Under the pieces are notes generated by a model, which saw only the letters and a list, made by a program, of their open reading frames with translations, had not been told where the DNA came from and did not search any database. 41,514 nt of DNA. Origin: an uncultured Chitinophagaceae bacterium (lineage in GTDB: Bacteria > Bacteroidota > Bacteroidia > Chitinophagales > Chitinophagaceae). The stretch covers positions 1 through 41,514 of the forward strand of contig CALJNC010000025.1 in NCBI GenBank assembly GCA_937981995.1, read 5' to 3'. Of this stretch, positions 17,420 to 25,311 are shown in pieces. Made by a program: the position numbers and the translations under genes. Within the stretch, counting starts at the first letter, position 1. The number at the start of each line of letters is the position of its first letter.

Positions 17420-18742
17420 ATGCAAAATAAGTTGTCAAGCTTAGCGATTATTGTAGTAGGTATAGTTTATTTCAGCAGTACTTTTCTCAACTTTAAGAAT
17501 GCCTCAAATATAAAAGTAACTACTTGGGATGCCTTGGGTTATTATATGTATTTACCGGCATCTTTTATTTATAATGATTTACAAAAACTTTCTTTTTATC
17601 CTGAGATAGAAAAAAAGTATGAGCTGCAAGGAAGAGAAAACGAATTTTATCAATTCTCGCCTATTGAAAATGGGAATTACACAGGTAAATATTTTGTTGG
17701 CATCTCGGTAATGCAAAGTCCCTTTTTTATATTGGCTCATTTATTTTCTAAAATGTCTTCGCAATATTCTGCTGATGGCTTTTCAACACCTTATCAAATT
17801 TCAATTATTCTAGCGGCTTTATTTTATTTGCTTTTAGGGTTAATTATTCTCAGAAAAACTCTTCTTTTATTTTATGAAGAGAAGGTGGTCACATTGACGA
17901 TACTTTTACTCGCTTTATCATCAAACCTTATTCAATACGCTAGTATTGATGTTGGACAATCACATGTCTATCTATTTTGTTTATACAGTCTTATTATTTA
18001 TTTAAGCATTAAATGGCATCAATCAAAAACTAAGTTTAATGCCTTTATTATTGGAACTGTTGTTGGATTAGCTACAATTAGCCGGCCAACAGAAATCATC
18101 ATTTTATTCATCCCACTTTTATGGCTCATTAATAATAAAAGCGAATGGAATGAGAAAGTATCAAAACTCTTTAAGGGACATTGGCAAATCCTTTATACCG
18201 GCCTTGGTTTTTTATTACTATTAAGCATTCAATTATTGTATTGGAAATATAGTACCGGCAGCTTTGTGTATAATGTTGGTAGCAAATGGCATTTTTTCAA
18301 TCCTCATTGGCGTGTACTATTTGGTTTTGAGAAAGGTTGGTTTATTTATACACCCATTACCATCTTCTTTGTCATAGGATTATTCTTTGTAAAAAACAGT
18401 CAATTTAAAACTTCCTTAATAGTGTTCTGTTTATTGAATATTTGGATTGTAATTTCTTGGGCAGATTGGCGGTATGGAGGAAGCTATAGCACCAGAGCAC
18501 TGGTACAATCTTATCCTGTTTTTGCTTTAGGGTTTGCCTCGCTAATCTCTTGTATTGAAAAAAAGAAACTCAAACCGATATTTTACGCTGTTGGTATTTA
18601 TTTAATTGTCGTAAACCTTTTTCAGATTTATCAATACAACACGGGAATACTACACTATGATAAAATGAACTATAAATATTACAAGGAAATCTATCTAAAT
18701 CCTAATGTAACAGAATTAGAAAAACAATTACTCTCAGATTAA
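17420..18742 (+). CDS. Multi-TM membrane protein, GT-C/glycosyltransferase-39-like
   Basis: 440 aa with about ten predicted hydrophobic helices. The first periplasmic loop carries TTWDALGYYMYLPASFIY and a long hydrophilic segment, the layout of GT-C (PMT/ArnT-like) enzymes, in which an acidic residue after the first helix takes part in catalysis (D in TWDALGYY). The rest is hydrophobic with SRPTEIIILFIPL and ISWADWRYGGSYSTRALVQSYP, a pattern seen in uncharacterised Bacteroidota 'GT39-like' proteins. Predicted role: transfer of sugar from a polyprenyl phosphate donor, but acceptor and activity are unknown. The stop overlaps the convergent lutA stop. Confidence 0.6.
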   Translation: MQNKLSSLAIIVVGIVYFSSTFLNFKNASNIKVTTWDALGYYMYLPASFIYNDLQKLSFYPEIEKKYELQGRENEFYQFSPIENGNYTGKYFVGISVMQSPFFILAHLFSKMSSQYSADGFSTPYQISIILAALFYLLLGLIILRKTLLLFYEEKVVTLTILLLALSSNLIQYASIDVGQSHVYLFCLYSLIIYLSIKWHQSKTKFNAFIIGTVVGLATISRPTEIIILFIPLLWLINNKSEWNEKVSKLFKGHWQILYTGLGFLLLLSIQLLYWKYSTGSFVYNVGSKWHFFNPHWRVLFGFEKGWFIYTPITIFFVIGLFFVKNSQFKTSLIVFCLLNIWIVISWADWRYGGSYSTRALVQSYPVFALGFASLISCIEKKKLKPIFYAVGIYLIVVNLFQIYQYNTGILHYDKMNYKYYKEIYLNPNVTELEKQLLSD

Positions 18743-19455
18743 AACTTTGCCAATACATCTGCAATATGCAGTGTTTTTAAATTAATTTTTTGCTTTTTGA
18801 TATAGCCTTCTAAATGCATTTGACAGCTTACATCGGTTGATATAATATACTCAGCTTCAGTTTGCAAGGCACTTTGTACTTTAGTTTGTGCCATACCTAT
18901 AGATATAGGCTCGTATTTAATAGCAAAGGTGCCGCCAAAACCACAGCAAGTTTCACACTCATCGTGCTCAACTAGTTCTAAGCCTTTTACGTTTGACAAT
19001 AATTTTCTTGGACCTTCCTTTATACCACATTCGCGTAAAGCACCGCAGGCATCATGATACGTAGCCTTGGCTTCAAAACTTGCTCCTAAGTCATCTATTT
19101 TTTTTACGTCTAGTAAAAATTCTGTGAGTTCGTATATGTTATTTTTCACTTGAGTCGCTTCCTCTTTGTGCAAACCTTCGCCAAAAAATGAATCTATATT
19201 GGATCGTATAAATCCTACACATGATCCACTAGGCGCTACAATAATTTCATTACCCGAAAAATCTTTTAAAAACTTAGAGCAAACAGATTTGGATTCTTTC
19301 ATATAACCTGCATTAAAAGCCGGCTGTCCACAGCAAGTTTGGTTTTCGTTATACACTACTTCACAACCTACTTTCTCAAGTATTTTTACAGTATTCATTC
19401 CAACTTCGGGGTAAAGCTGATCCATAAAGCAAGGAATGAACAATTGAACTTTCAT
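18739..19455 (-). CDS. lutA: LutA-like (Fe-S)-binding oxidoreductase subunit
   Basis: 238 aa, the same length as Bacillus LutA, which works with LutB and LutC in L-lactate oxidation. It carries two CCG (cysteine-rich) domains: QTCCGQPAFNAG near residue 40 and ETCCGFGGTFAIKY near residue 175, each typical of the heterodisulfide-reductase/LutA type Fe-S or electron-transfer fold. APSGSCVGFIR and YHDACGALRECGI also match. No lutB or lutC lies in the window, so its partners must be elsewhere or it acts in another complex. It lies 15 nt after ribH; a TAAATTTA -7-like box falls in that gap, which may give it its own promoter. Confidence 0.8.
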   Translation of the reverse strand: MKVQLFIPCFMDQLYPEVGMNTVKILEKVGCEVVYNENQTCCGQPAFNAGYMKESKSVCSKFLKDFSGNEIIVAPSGSCVGFIRSNIDSFFGEGLHKEEATQVKNNIYELTEFLLDVKKIDDLGASFEAKATYHDACGALRECGIKEGPRKLLSNVKGLELVEHDECETCCGFGGTFAIKYEPISIGMAQTKVQSALQTEAEYIISTDVSCQMHLEGYIKKQKINLKTLHIADVLAKF

Positions 19456-19470
19456 TGCTGTAAATTTAGT

Positions 19471-19944
19471 CTATAAATTTTGTTTGAATTCCATCATAGC
19501 CAAAGCAGTTTGTGCTGCCTCTTTACCTTTATGACCATGAGAACCACCAAGGCGCTCCCAAGCTTGTGCTTCATTTTCAAGTGTAAGTACACCAAATACT
19601 ACAGGCGATTCCAATTCCAAATTTAAACGAGCAATACTATCATTAGCCGCTTGGCATACATAGTCAAAATGCGGTGTGCCGCCTCTAATTACACAACCAA
19701 AAGCTATATAAGCATCGGCAGTATGTTTTAATGCATGTTGCTTAATTGCATAACCTAGCTCCACGCTACCTGGAACAACTAATTGTTCAATTTGAAGATT
19801 GGGATACTTACCAAATATTTCAATGGCTCCATTTACTAATTCAGTATTAATTTCCTGATTCCATGTAGTTGAAAAAATAATTACTTTTTTTTCTCCTAAA
19901 TGAGAAAAATCTTTTTCCAGAAAATCTTGAGGCTGCGTAGCCAT
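19471..19944 (-). CDS. ribH: 6,7-dimethyl-8-ribityllumazine synthase
   Basis: Penultimate enzyme of riboflavin synthesis, joining 5-amino-6-ribitylaminouracil with 3,4-dihydroxy-2-butanone-4-phosphate. It is 157 aa, the usual length. Family motifs are plain: FSTTWNQEI at the start, VPGSVELGYAIK, FGCVIRGGTPHFDYVC with the catalytic His, and GVLTLENEAQAWERLGG near the end. It starts 3 nt downstream of the TPR protein gene, so the two are co-transcribed. No other rib gene is nearby and no FMN riboswitch is visible upstream. Confidence 0.96.
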   Translation of the reverse strand: MATQPQDFLEKDFSHLGEKKVIIFSTTWNQEINTELVNGAIEIFGKYPNLQIEQLVVPGSVELGYAIKQHALKHTADAYIAFGCVIRGGTPHFDYVCQAANDSIARLNLELESPVVFGVLTLENEAQAWERLGGSHGHKGKEAAQTALAMMEFKQNL

Positions 19945-19947
19945 AAA

Positions 19948-20667
19948 TTATAAAGAATAATCTCCTAAACGAGATAAGTACTTATCAGCATTTCGCGCTT
20001 GCGCACTAGCTGCATATTCAAGTTTGATACGTTTAAACGCCGCCATTGCTTTATCCGCCTTGCCAGTTGTTTCATACACCAATCCTAAACGCTCAAGGTA
20101 TAATGGTGTAAGAAAAATATCATTTGCATCACTCGTTGCTTTCTCGTAATACGAAATCGCCTCCTGTGGTTTATTTAATTCCATATACGCATCACCTATA
20201 CAACCTAAAGCAACAGTTCCAGGCATAGTACCTTTCCCGTCAAAATCTTTTAATTCTTTAATAGCTTCTTGGTATTTCCCTTCACCTAGTAAGGCTCTAC
20301 CAGCGTAGAAATGAGCTAAATTACCAGCATCTGTTGATCCATACTTATCAGCCACTTTTAAAGCACCATAATTATTTCCATCACCATTTAAGGCAAGTTT
20401 CATTGAATCATTTGCAAAGTAATCTTGCGCCATAAATACAGCATCATTCGCTTTTTTATTCTTTGGTGCTTTTAAAAATCGATTATAACCAACATAGCCT
20501 GCAACCAAAACGAGCGCTCCTAATAAAATTCCGTTTAGGATCTTTTTATTAGACTCATACCAATTTTCAATACCTTTTAATCGGTCTTCAGCAGTTGGTA
20601 CTGCAGCTTCTGCAGATTCGTATGTCTGCGGATTTCTTGGGGCGGTGTATTTATCGCGTTTTGCCAT
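19948..20667 (-). CDS. Membrane-anchored TPR protein (YfgM-like)
   Basis: 239 aa. A hydrophilic N-terminus of about 40 residues is followed by one membrane helix (GILLGALVLVAGYVGYNRF) and then a tetratricopeptide domain (GKYQEAIKELKDFDGK; NKPQEAISYYEKATSD; GKADKAMAAFKRIKLEY). It resembles YfgM-type ancillary periplasmic TPR proteins. In Bacteroidota it is commonly seen just upstream of ribH, as here with a 3-nt gap. It probably scaffolds or chaperones envelope proteins. Its promoter is a good TTG-N20-TAAATTTG. Confidence 0.8.
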   Translation of the reverse strand: MAKRDKYTAPRNPQTYESAEAAVPTAEDRLKGIENWYESNKKILNGILLGALVLVAGYVGYNRFLKAPKNKKANDAVFMAQDYFANDSMKLALNGDGNNYGALKVADKYGSTDAGNLAHFYAGRALLGEGKYQEAIKELKDFDGKGTMPGTVALGCIGDAYMELNKPQEAISYYEKATSDANDIFLTPLYLERLGLVYETTGKADKAMAAFKRIKLEYAASAQARNADKYLSRLGDYSL

Positions 20668-20687
20668 TACATTTATAAATAGGAGCG

Positions 20688-20718
20688 CAAATTTACTAAA
20701 ATTTACCCTTTAAGACAA
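20688..20718 (-). promoter_or_regulatory. Promoter of the TPR-ribH operon (TTG-N20-TAAATTTG)
   Basis: On the minus strand a TTG (20716-20718) lies exactly 20 nt before TAAATTTG (20688-20695), which is 20 nt before the TPR ATG at 20667. Both elements fit the Bacteroidota -33/-7 pattern. Confidence 0.75.
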
Positions 20719-20857
20719 TTAAACCTCTTGTTAATTACAAAGCCCTTGTAAAGCTTGATTTTACTGCATTGGAGTGTTTTTTCAGACTGTCCACACGTCT
20801 TCACATCTAAATTGACCAAAGTGCATAACTAAAGTTTATTATCACGTACTTCTGTTT

Positions 20858-20865
20858 CATATTTG
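20858..20865 (+). promoter_or_regulatory. -7-like box CATATTTG of parA
   Basis: Seven of eight positions of TAnnTTTG, with a TTT 20 nt upstream in the -33 place. The box ends 5 nt before the parA ATG, so the transcript would start at or within a few bases of the codon. Confidence 0.5.
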
Positions 20866-20870
20866 TAATA

Positions 20871-21692
20871 ATGGGAAAAATTATTGCCATAGCAAACCAA
20901 AAAGGCGGTGTAGGGAAAACTACAACTGCAATAAACTTAGCCTGTAGCTTGGCTGTATTGGATTATAAAACACTCTTGGTAGATTGTGATCCGCAGGCAA
21001 ATGCAACATCAGGTAATGGTTTTGACCTTAAAAATATACAAGTAAGTATTTACGATAGTTTAGTGAATGGTACGGATGTAAAAAACATCATTTTAGAAAC
21101 CGAAACACCAAATTTATCTATCCTACCAGCTCACCTTGATTTAGTAGGTGCCGAAATAGAACTTATCAATCACCCGAACCGCGAGCATAAATTATTAAAA
21201 ACCCTTGAACCAATTCGTGATAATTATGACCTAATTATTATTGATTGTTCTCCATCGCTTGGCTTGATTACTGTAAATGCTCTTACGGCAAGTGATAGTG
21301 TAATTATACCAGTACAATGCGAATTTTTTGCTTTGGAAGGTTTGGGTAAATTATTAAACACCATAAAAATTGTACAAAGTAAATTAAATCCTGATTTAAA
21401 AATTGAAGGAATTTTAATGACTATGTATGATGGCAGATTGCGCCTAAGTAATCAAGTAGTAGAAGAGGTAAGTAATCATTTTGAAGAAATGGTTTTTGAA
21501 ACCATCATACATCGCAACACACGATTGGGCGAAGCACCTAGTGTGGGCAAACCAGTATTGCTATACGATGCTGAGGCCAAAGGAGCATTGAATTACTTAA
21601 ACCTTGCAAAAGAAGTCCTACAGCGCAATGACATGACAAAAATTGCCAATAAGGATAAAACATTTGAAATAGAAGAAACTGGAAATGAGTAA
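20871..21692 (+). CDS. parA: Chromosome-partitioning ATPase ParA (Soj)
   Basis: Walker-type ATPase that drives origin segregation together with ParB and parS. 273 aa. The deviant Walker A motif KGGVGKTT (residues 11-18) is present with the Lys11 signature typical of ParA/MinD, followed by VDCDPQANAT (switch I) and LIIIDCSPSLG (Walker B/A'). It overlaps parB by 8 nt, indicating translational coupling. The order parA-parB-DUF5683-dapB is a well-conserved arrangement in Bacteroidota chromosomes, so this is the chromosomal copy rather than a plasmid one. Confidence 0.96.
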   Translation: MGKIIAIANQKGGVGKTTTAINLACSLAVLDYKTLLVDCDPQANATSGNGFDLKNIQVSIYDSLVNGTDVKNIILETETPNLSILPAHLDLVGAEIELINHPNREHKLLKTLEPIRDNYDLIIIDCSPSLGLITVNALTASDSVIIPVQCEFFALEGLGKLLNTIKIVQSKLNPDLKIEGILMTMYDGRLRLSNQVVEEVSNHFEEMVFETIIHRNTRLGEAPSVGKPVLLYDAEAKGALNYLNLAKEVLQRNDMTKIANKDKTFEIEETGNE

Positions 21693-22587
21693 GCAGAAGG
21701 CGCAAATAGGTAAAGGCATTGGAGCCTTACTAGGAAATATAAAAGAAGAAGTAAAAAACTTTGACAAACAAAAAACTACTATTCCTGTAGAGGAAAAGTT
21801 GGTTGGTAGCATAAGCAGAATTCCTTTAAAACAAATTACAGTTAACCCTAAGCAACCTCGTAGAGATTTTGATGAGCAAGCGCTGAAAGAACTTTCTGAA
21901 TCAATTAAACTACATGATTTAATTCAACCGGTTACTGTTATTAAATTAAGTGCAAAATCTTATCAGCTCATCTCGGGCGAACGAAGATTTAGAGCTTCAA
22001 AATTAGCAGGCTTAAAAGATATACCCGCCTACATTCGCACAGCCAATAATCAGGAATTGATTGAAATGGCTTTGCTTGAAAACCTTCAACGTGAAGATTT
22101 AAACGCCATTGAAATTGGATTAAGTTATAAGCACCTAATGGATGAGTGTGATTTAACCCAAGAGGAAGTTGCTGAGCGCATGAAAAAAGAACGCTCAACA
22201 GTTACAAATTATTTAAGATTATTAAAACTCCCCCCCAGTATACAGGCTGCTGTAAGAAAAGGAAGCATTAGTATGGGACATGCTCGTGCAATTTTGGGAG
22301 CACAACATATTGATCAGCAATTAGCCGCTTTTGAAGAAATTGAAAGTAAAGGTTTAAGTGTACGTGCTACGGAAGCTTTGATTAAATCTTATAAAAAAAC
22401 ACCCACCAAACGTGATAAGAAAATAACTAGCTTGTCAGCTCCATTCAAAAAAATTGAAGATAATTTAGCTTCACATTTATCTACCAAGGTAAAATTGGAT
22501 AGAAAGAAAAACGGGAAAGGTTCAATTTTAATAGAATTTTATAATGATTCGGACCTCGAACGTATACTAGATTCAATGAAATTATAG
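21685..22587 (+). CDS. parB: Chromosome-partitioning protein ParB (Spo0J)
   Basis: CTP-dependent DNA clamp that loads at parS and is moved by ParA. 300 aa. The N-terminal ParB/sulfiredoxin domain has IPLKQITVNPKQPRRDFDE and the CTP-binding GERRFRA motif (residues 98-104). It is followed by LLENLQREDLNAIE, an HTH region (DLTQEEVAERMKKERSTVTNYLRLLKLP; SMGHARAIL), and a C-terminal dimerisation region (KGSILIEFYNDSDLERILDSMKL). No parS-like 16-mer palindrome was seen within the window. It is followed after 12 nt by the DUF5683 gene. Confidence 0.95.
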   Translation: MSKQKAQIGKGIGALLGNIKEEVKNFDKQKTTIPVEEKLVGSISRIPLKQITVNPKQPRRDFDEQALKELSESIKLHDLIQPVTVIKLSAKSYQLISGERRFRASKLAGLKDIPAYIRTANNQELIEMALLENLQREDLNAIEIGLSYKHLMDECDLTQEEVAERMKKERSTVTNYLRLLKLPPSIQAAVRKGSISMGHARAILGAQHIDQQLAAFEEIESKGLSVRATEALIKSYKKTPTKRDKKITSLSAPFKKIEDNLASHLSTKVKLDRKKNGKGSILIEFYNDSDLERILDSMKL

Positions 22588-22599
22588 TAGCTTGCAGTT

Positions 22600-23169
22600 G
22601 TGAAATATATACTCACAATTTTATTTTTATCATTTGGATTCAATTTGTTGGCACAAGAGCAAAGCCTACAAGAATTTGAAGCCGCTAATGATAGTATATC
22701 TATTTTCTCATTTAGAAGATCTACTCCTATTCCTAAACGATCCGCCTTATACTCGGCTATTTTCCCCGGCTTAGGTCAAGTGTATAATAAGCAATATTGG
22801 AAACTAGGTATAGTTGCTGGCGGCTTAGGTGCTGCAGGTTATTTTATTTATACTAATAATCAACAATATCAACTTTACAGAAATGCCTACATAACGCGCA
22901 TAGATAATGATTCTACTACTGTGGATGAAAAGCTTGAACTTACAGGAGGCTATGCAGCTTCTGATTTAAATACCTTACAGGATCAGTATCGCCAGTACTT
23001 GGAGTATACTATCATATTTACTACAGTAGGTTACGCTTTAAATATTTTAGATGCTTATGTGGCATCTCACTTAAGAAGCTTTGATGTAACTAATGACATC
23101 TCTTTAAAAGCAAAACCTACTTTTGAAAACAGACAAGTAGGCTTAGCGCTTGTATTCAAATTAAAATAA
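22600..23169 (+). CDS. DUF5683 membrane protein
   Basis: 189 aa starting with GTG at 22600, which gives a signal-peptide-like start (KYILTILFLSFGFNLLAQ). The central part has SALYSAIFPGLGQVYNKQYWKLGIVAGGLGAAGYFIYTNN, the hallmark of DUF5683 (a Gly-rich helix pair found in TM2-like proteins). A second hydrophobic segment follows (YTIIFTTVGYALNILDAYVASHL). The biochemical function is unknown. It lies in a conserved cluster with parB and dapB. Confidence 0.82.
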   Translation: MKYILTILFLSFGFNLLAQEQSLQEFEAANDSISIFSFRRSTPIPKRSALYSAIFPGLGQVYNKQYWKLGIVAGGLGAAGYFIYTNNQQYQLYRNAYITRIDNDSTTVDEKLELTGGYAASDLNTLQDQYRQYLEYTIIFTTVGYALNILDAYVASHLRSFDVTNDISLKAKPTFENRQVGLALVFKLK

Positions 23170-23181
23170 AAACTTACACTT

Positions 23182-23907
23182 ATGAATATTGCATTGATTG
23201 GTTACGGCAAAATGGGCAAAGCAATAGAGGAAATTGGCCTGCAAAAAGGACATACTTTTCCTTTAAAAGTTAATGCTGATAATCTAAGCGACTTTACAGC
23301 TGAAAATTTAAAAGGTATTGATGTAGCTATAGAATTTACTACACCAGATACTGCCTTTGATAATTTAAAATTATTGTTTGAAAATAAAATTCCTACAGTT
23401 TGTGGTACAACGGCTTGGCTTGATAAAAAAGCAGCAGCAGAAACGATTTGCACTAAAAATGAAACCGCTTTTTTATATGCTAGTAATTTTAGTGTTGGGG
23501 TTAATTTATTTTTTGAGTTAAATAAAAAATTAGCACTTTTAATGCAAGGCTATCCTGAGTATAAAGCTAGCCTTGAAGAAATACATCATACTGCAAAGCT
23601 TGACGCTCCAAGCGGCACAGCCGTTACCTTGGCCGAAGGATTAATTGAAAAACATACGACCTATGACCAACATAAATTAGTTGATAATACAAGTGAGAAA
23701 GTAAATGAGAATGTATTACCCATTGTAGCTAAACGTGAAGACCCTGCACCGGGTACTCATAGTATTGCATATGACTCCCCTATTGATAGCATTGAAATAA
23801 AACATACCGCACACTCACGTAAAGGTTTTGCCAGTGGCGCTTTACTAGCTGCTGAATTTTTAGCAGGTAAGCAAGGTGTGTATAGCATGAAAGATGTTTT
23901 ATTTTAG
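23182..23907 (+). CDS. dapB: 4-hydroxy-tetrahydrodipicolinate reductase
   Basis: NAD(P)H-dependent reductase of the diaminopimelate/lysine pathway; 241 aa, a length usual for Bacteroidota DapB. The Rossmann motif GYGKMGKA is at residues 6-13. The middle has CGTTAWLDKK and ASNFSVGVNLFFELNK. The active-site motif is EEIHHTAKLDAPSGTAVTLAE, with the catalytic His-His and Lys. The C-terminus ends EFLAGKQGVYSMKDVL as usual. It follows the DUF5683 gene by 12 nt and completes, with dapF at 9.9-10.7 kb, two steps of meso-DAP synthesis in this window. Confidence 0.96.
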   Translation: MNIALIGYGKMGKAIEEIGLQKGHTFPLKVNADNLSDFTAENLKGIDVAIEFTTPDTAFDNLKLLFENKIPTVCGTTAWLDKKAAAETICTKNETAFLYASNFSVGVNLFFELNKKLALLMQGYPEYKASLEEIHHTAKLDAPSGTAVTLAEGLIEKHTTYDQHKLVDNTSEKVNENVLPIVAKREDPAPGTHSIAYDSPIDSIEIKHTAHSRKGFASGALLAAEFLAGKQGVYSMKDVLF

Positions 23908-23910
23908 CCA

Positions 23911-24420
23911 ATGGAAGATCTTTTAAAAGAGTTTGAAGACAGACAAGAAAGAATCCCGGCTTATTACCGAATCTTTGCTTTAATTCGCTTTGTTATCATT
24001 TGCTTTTTGCTTGGTAAACTCCCCCGCACCTTCAATAATCTTTTTTTGAATCTTCCTGAATATACGGCAGAGGCTGTGGGTCAATTTACGGGTGGAATTA
24101 TTGTGCTTATCCTATTTGTATTTTATATTATCTATTTTATTCAACAAGGTTTACGAGAGTTTTCTTTAAAACAAAGTGCTTTTAATAAATCCAAAATTCG
24201 CTGGATAGGAATTTTTTTTTCAGGATTAACTACTGGCTTATTTCTTTATAATTTAGTTAGGTACCCATGGTCAAATTTTGGGTATAGTTTTTTAACTATT
24301 ACTTACTGGATTAATGTAACAATGGCCTTTGTAATTCTTATAGTAGATATCTCATATTCAATTCGTTTAAAGCGTAAAACAAAAAAAGCCGTCACGCTAA
24401 AGCGTGACGGCCTTGAATAA
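23911..24420 (+). CDS. Hypothetical four-TM membrane protein
   Basis: 169 aa, family not recognised. Four hydrophobic segments are predicted (about residues 22-37, 55-78, 96-114 and 127-146), with charged termini. It starts 3 nt after dapB and must be in the same unit. In several related genomes dapB is followed by signal peptidase I (lepB); this protein has none of the lepB catalytic motifs and is not that enzyme. The last codons lie within the terminator of the convergent gene, so the C-terminal residues KKAVTLKRDGLE are dictated partly by a hairpin. Confidence 0.7.
   Translation: MEDLLKEFEDRQERIPAYYRIFALIRFVIICFLLGKLPRTFNNLFLNLPEYTAEAVGQFTGGIIVLILFVFYIIYFIQQGLREFSLKQSAFNKSKIRWIGIFFSGLTTGLFLYNLVRYPWSNFGYSFLTITYWINVTMAFVILIVDISYSIRLKRKTKKAVTLKRDGLE
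24388..24411 (-). terminator. Terminator of the minus-strand T9SS gene, inside the plus-strand ORF
   Basis: A perfect 10-bp stem (GCCGTCACGC / GCGTGACGGC) with a 4-nt loop, followed on the minus strand by T7. It is downstream of the T9SS gene at 24433-25149 and lies within the last codons of the plus-strand four-TM gene. Confidence 0.85.
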
Positions 24421-24432
24421 TTTTTAGATTAG

Positions 24433-25149
24433 TTATTTTACAAACTGACCAGTAGCTTTTACACCATCCTGGCGCAATTCAAGAATATACATTCCTTTAT
24501 TGATAGCCGAGATATCTAAGCCATACCCTTCTTGGCCTTTATAAGCATTACCAAAAGTATGAGATAGAACAGTTCTTCCTGTAAGATCATATACTTTAGC
24601 CTCAACAACAGAAGTATTTTGAGCTACGAAATCAACCTTTAATTTATTACCAACTGCTGGATTTGGATAAATATTCAATTTCTTAGTTTGACCTACTTGC
24701 TCAATTTTTACATCACCAACACCTGTTGCAAAGGCAACATTTACTAAGTTACAAGTACTCCAAGTACCACCTGTAGTATCAAATGTAGGAGCAAATGTTC
24801 CACCACTAAATACAAAGGCTGCTACACAATAGTTTAGCGTGCTTCCACTATTAGTGATTACAACACCAGCACGATCAATTCTTATGGTATCACCCGTATT
24901 TTTTGTAGCACTTACAAATTTGAAATTTACATTGTTAGCTGGAGTTAAAGGATCAATCCAAGCAAACGTATCTGTAGGCGAAACGGAGCCTTGATCAATT
25001 GTAACATATGCTTCCTGAGCAAATGCAACACCTTGCGTTTGATTTGAACTTACAGCTGGGCTTACTATAGTCATAGTAAACTTAGTTTGTGCCTGAGCAG
25101 TTACTCCTATCATGAGGACTAAGCTTAAAAGAGTAAATATTTTTTTCAT
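24433..25149 (-). CDS. Small secreted protein with T9SS type A sorting domain
   Basis: 238 aa with a signal peptide (MKKIFTLLSLVLMIGVTAQAQ). The middle (about residues 25-155) is a beta-rich domain of unknown function. The C-terminal ~75 residues are a type A sorting domain (LNIYPNPAVGNKLKVDF...VYDLTGRTVLSHTFG...INKGMYILELRQDGVKATGQFVK). It is expected to be exported across the outer membrane by T9SS. A -7-like TATCTTTC lies about 30 nt upstream of the ATG. Confidence 0.85.
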   Translation of the reverse strand: MKKIFTLLSLVLMIGVTAQAQTKFTMTIVSPAVSSNQTQGVAFAQEAYVTIDQGSVSPTDTFAWIDPLTPANNVNFKFVSATKNTGDTIRIDRAGVVITNSGSTLNYCVAAFVFSGGTFAPTFDTTGGTWSTCNLVNVAFATGVGDVKIEQVGQTKKLNIYPNPAVGNKLKVDFVAQNTSVVEAKVYDLTGRTVLSHTFGNAYKGQEGYGLDISAINKGMYILELRQDGVKATGQFVK

Positions 25150-25295
25150 ATTTTTTTCATATTTTTTAAATTTATTACTGAAAGATACGAAGAAATATAT
25201 AACCGCATTGTAAAAATATTAACAGCACTTAATAACAGTGGTTAATAATTCAAAACTCAAGCCCACTTAGAAAAGGCTCATTCAATCTACTTTAT

Positions 25296-25303
25296 TACCT
25301 TAG
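25296..25303 (+). promoter_or_regulatory. -7-like box TACCTTAG of the acyl-CoA carboxylase gene
   Basis: One mismatch to TAnnTTTG, ending 8 nt before the ATG at 25312. No TTG at the -33 position, so the call is tentative. Confidence 0.35.
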
Positions 25304-25311
25304 CAGTTGGA

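Noticed and set aside
17374-17430. 18-codon upstream ORF overlapping the GT-C-like gene start
   Set aside because: Short, no repeated regulatory codons or attenuator hairpin; most likely chance.
20719-20857. Possible parS site beside parA
   Set aside because: No 16-bp palindrome of the TGTTTCACGTGAAACA type was found here or elsewhere in the window; only partial GTTTCA and CACGT pieces are present.
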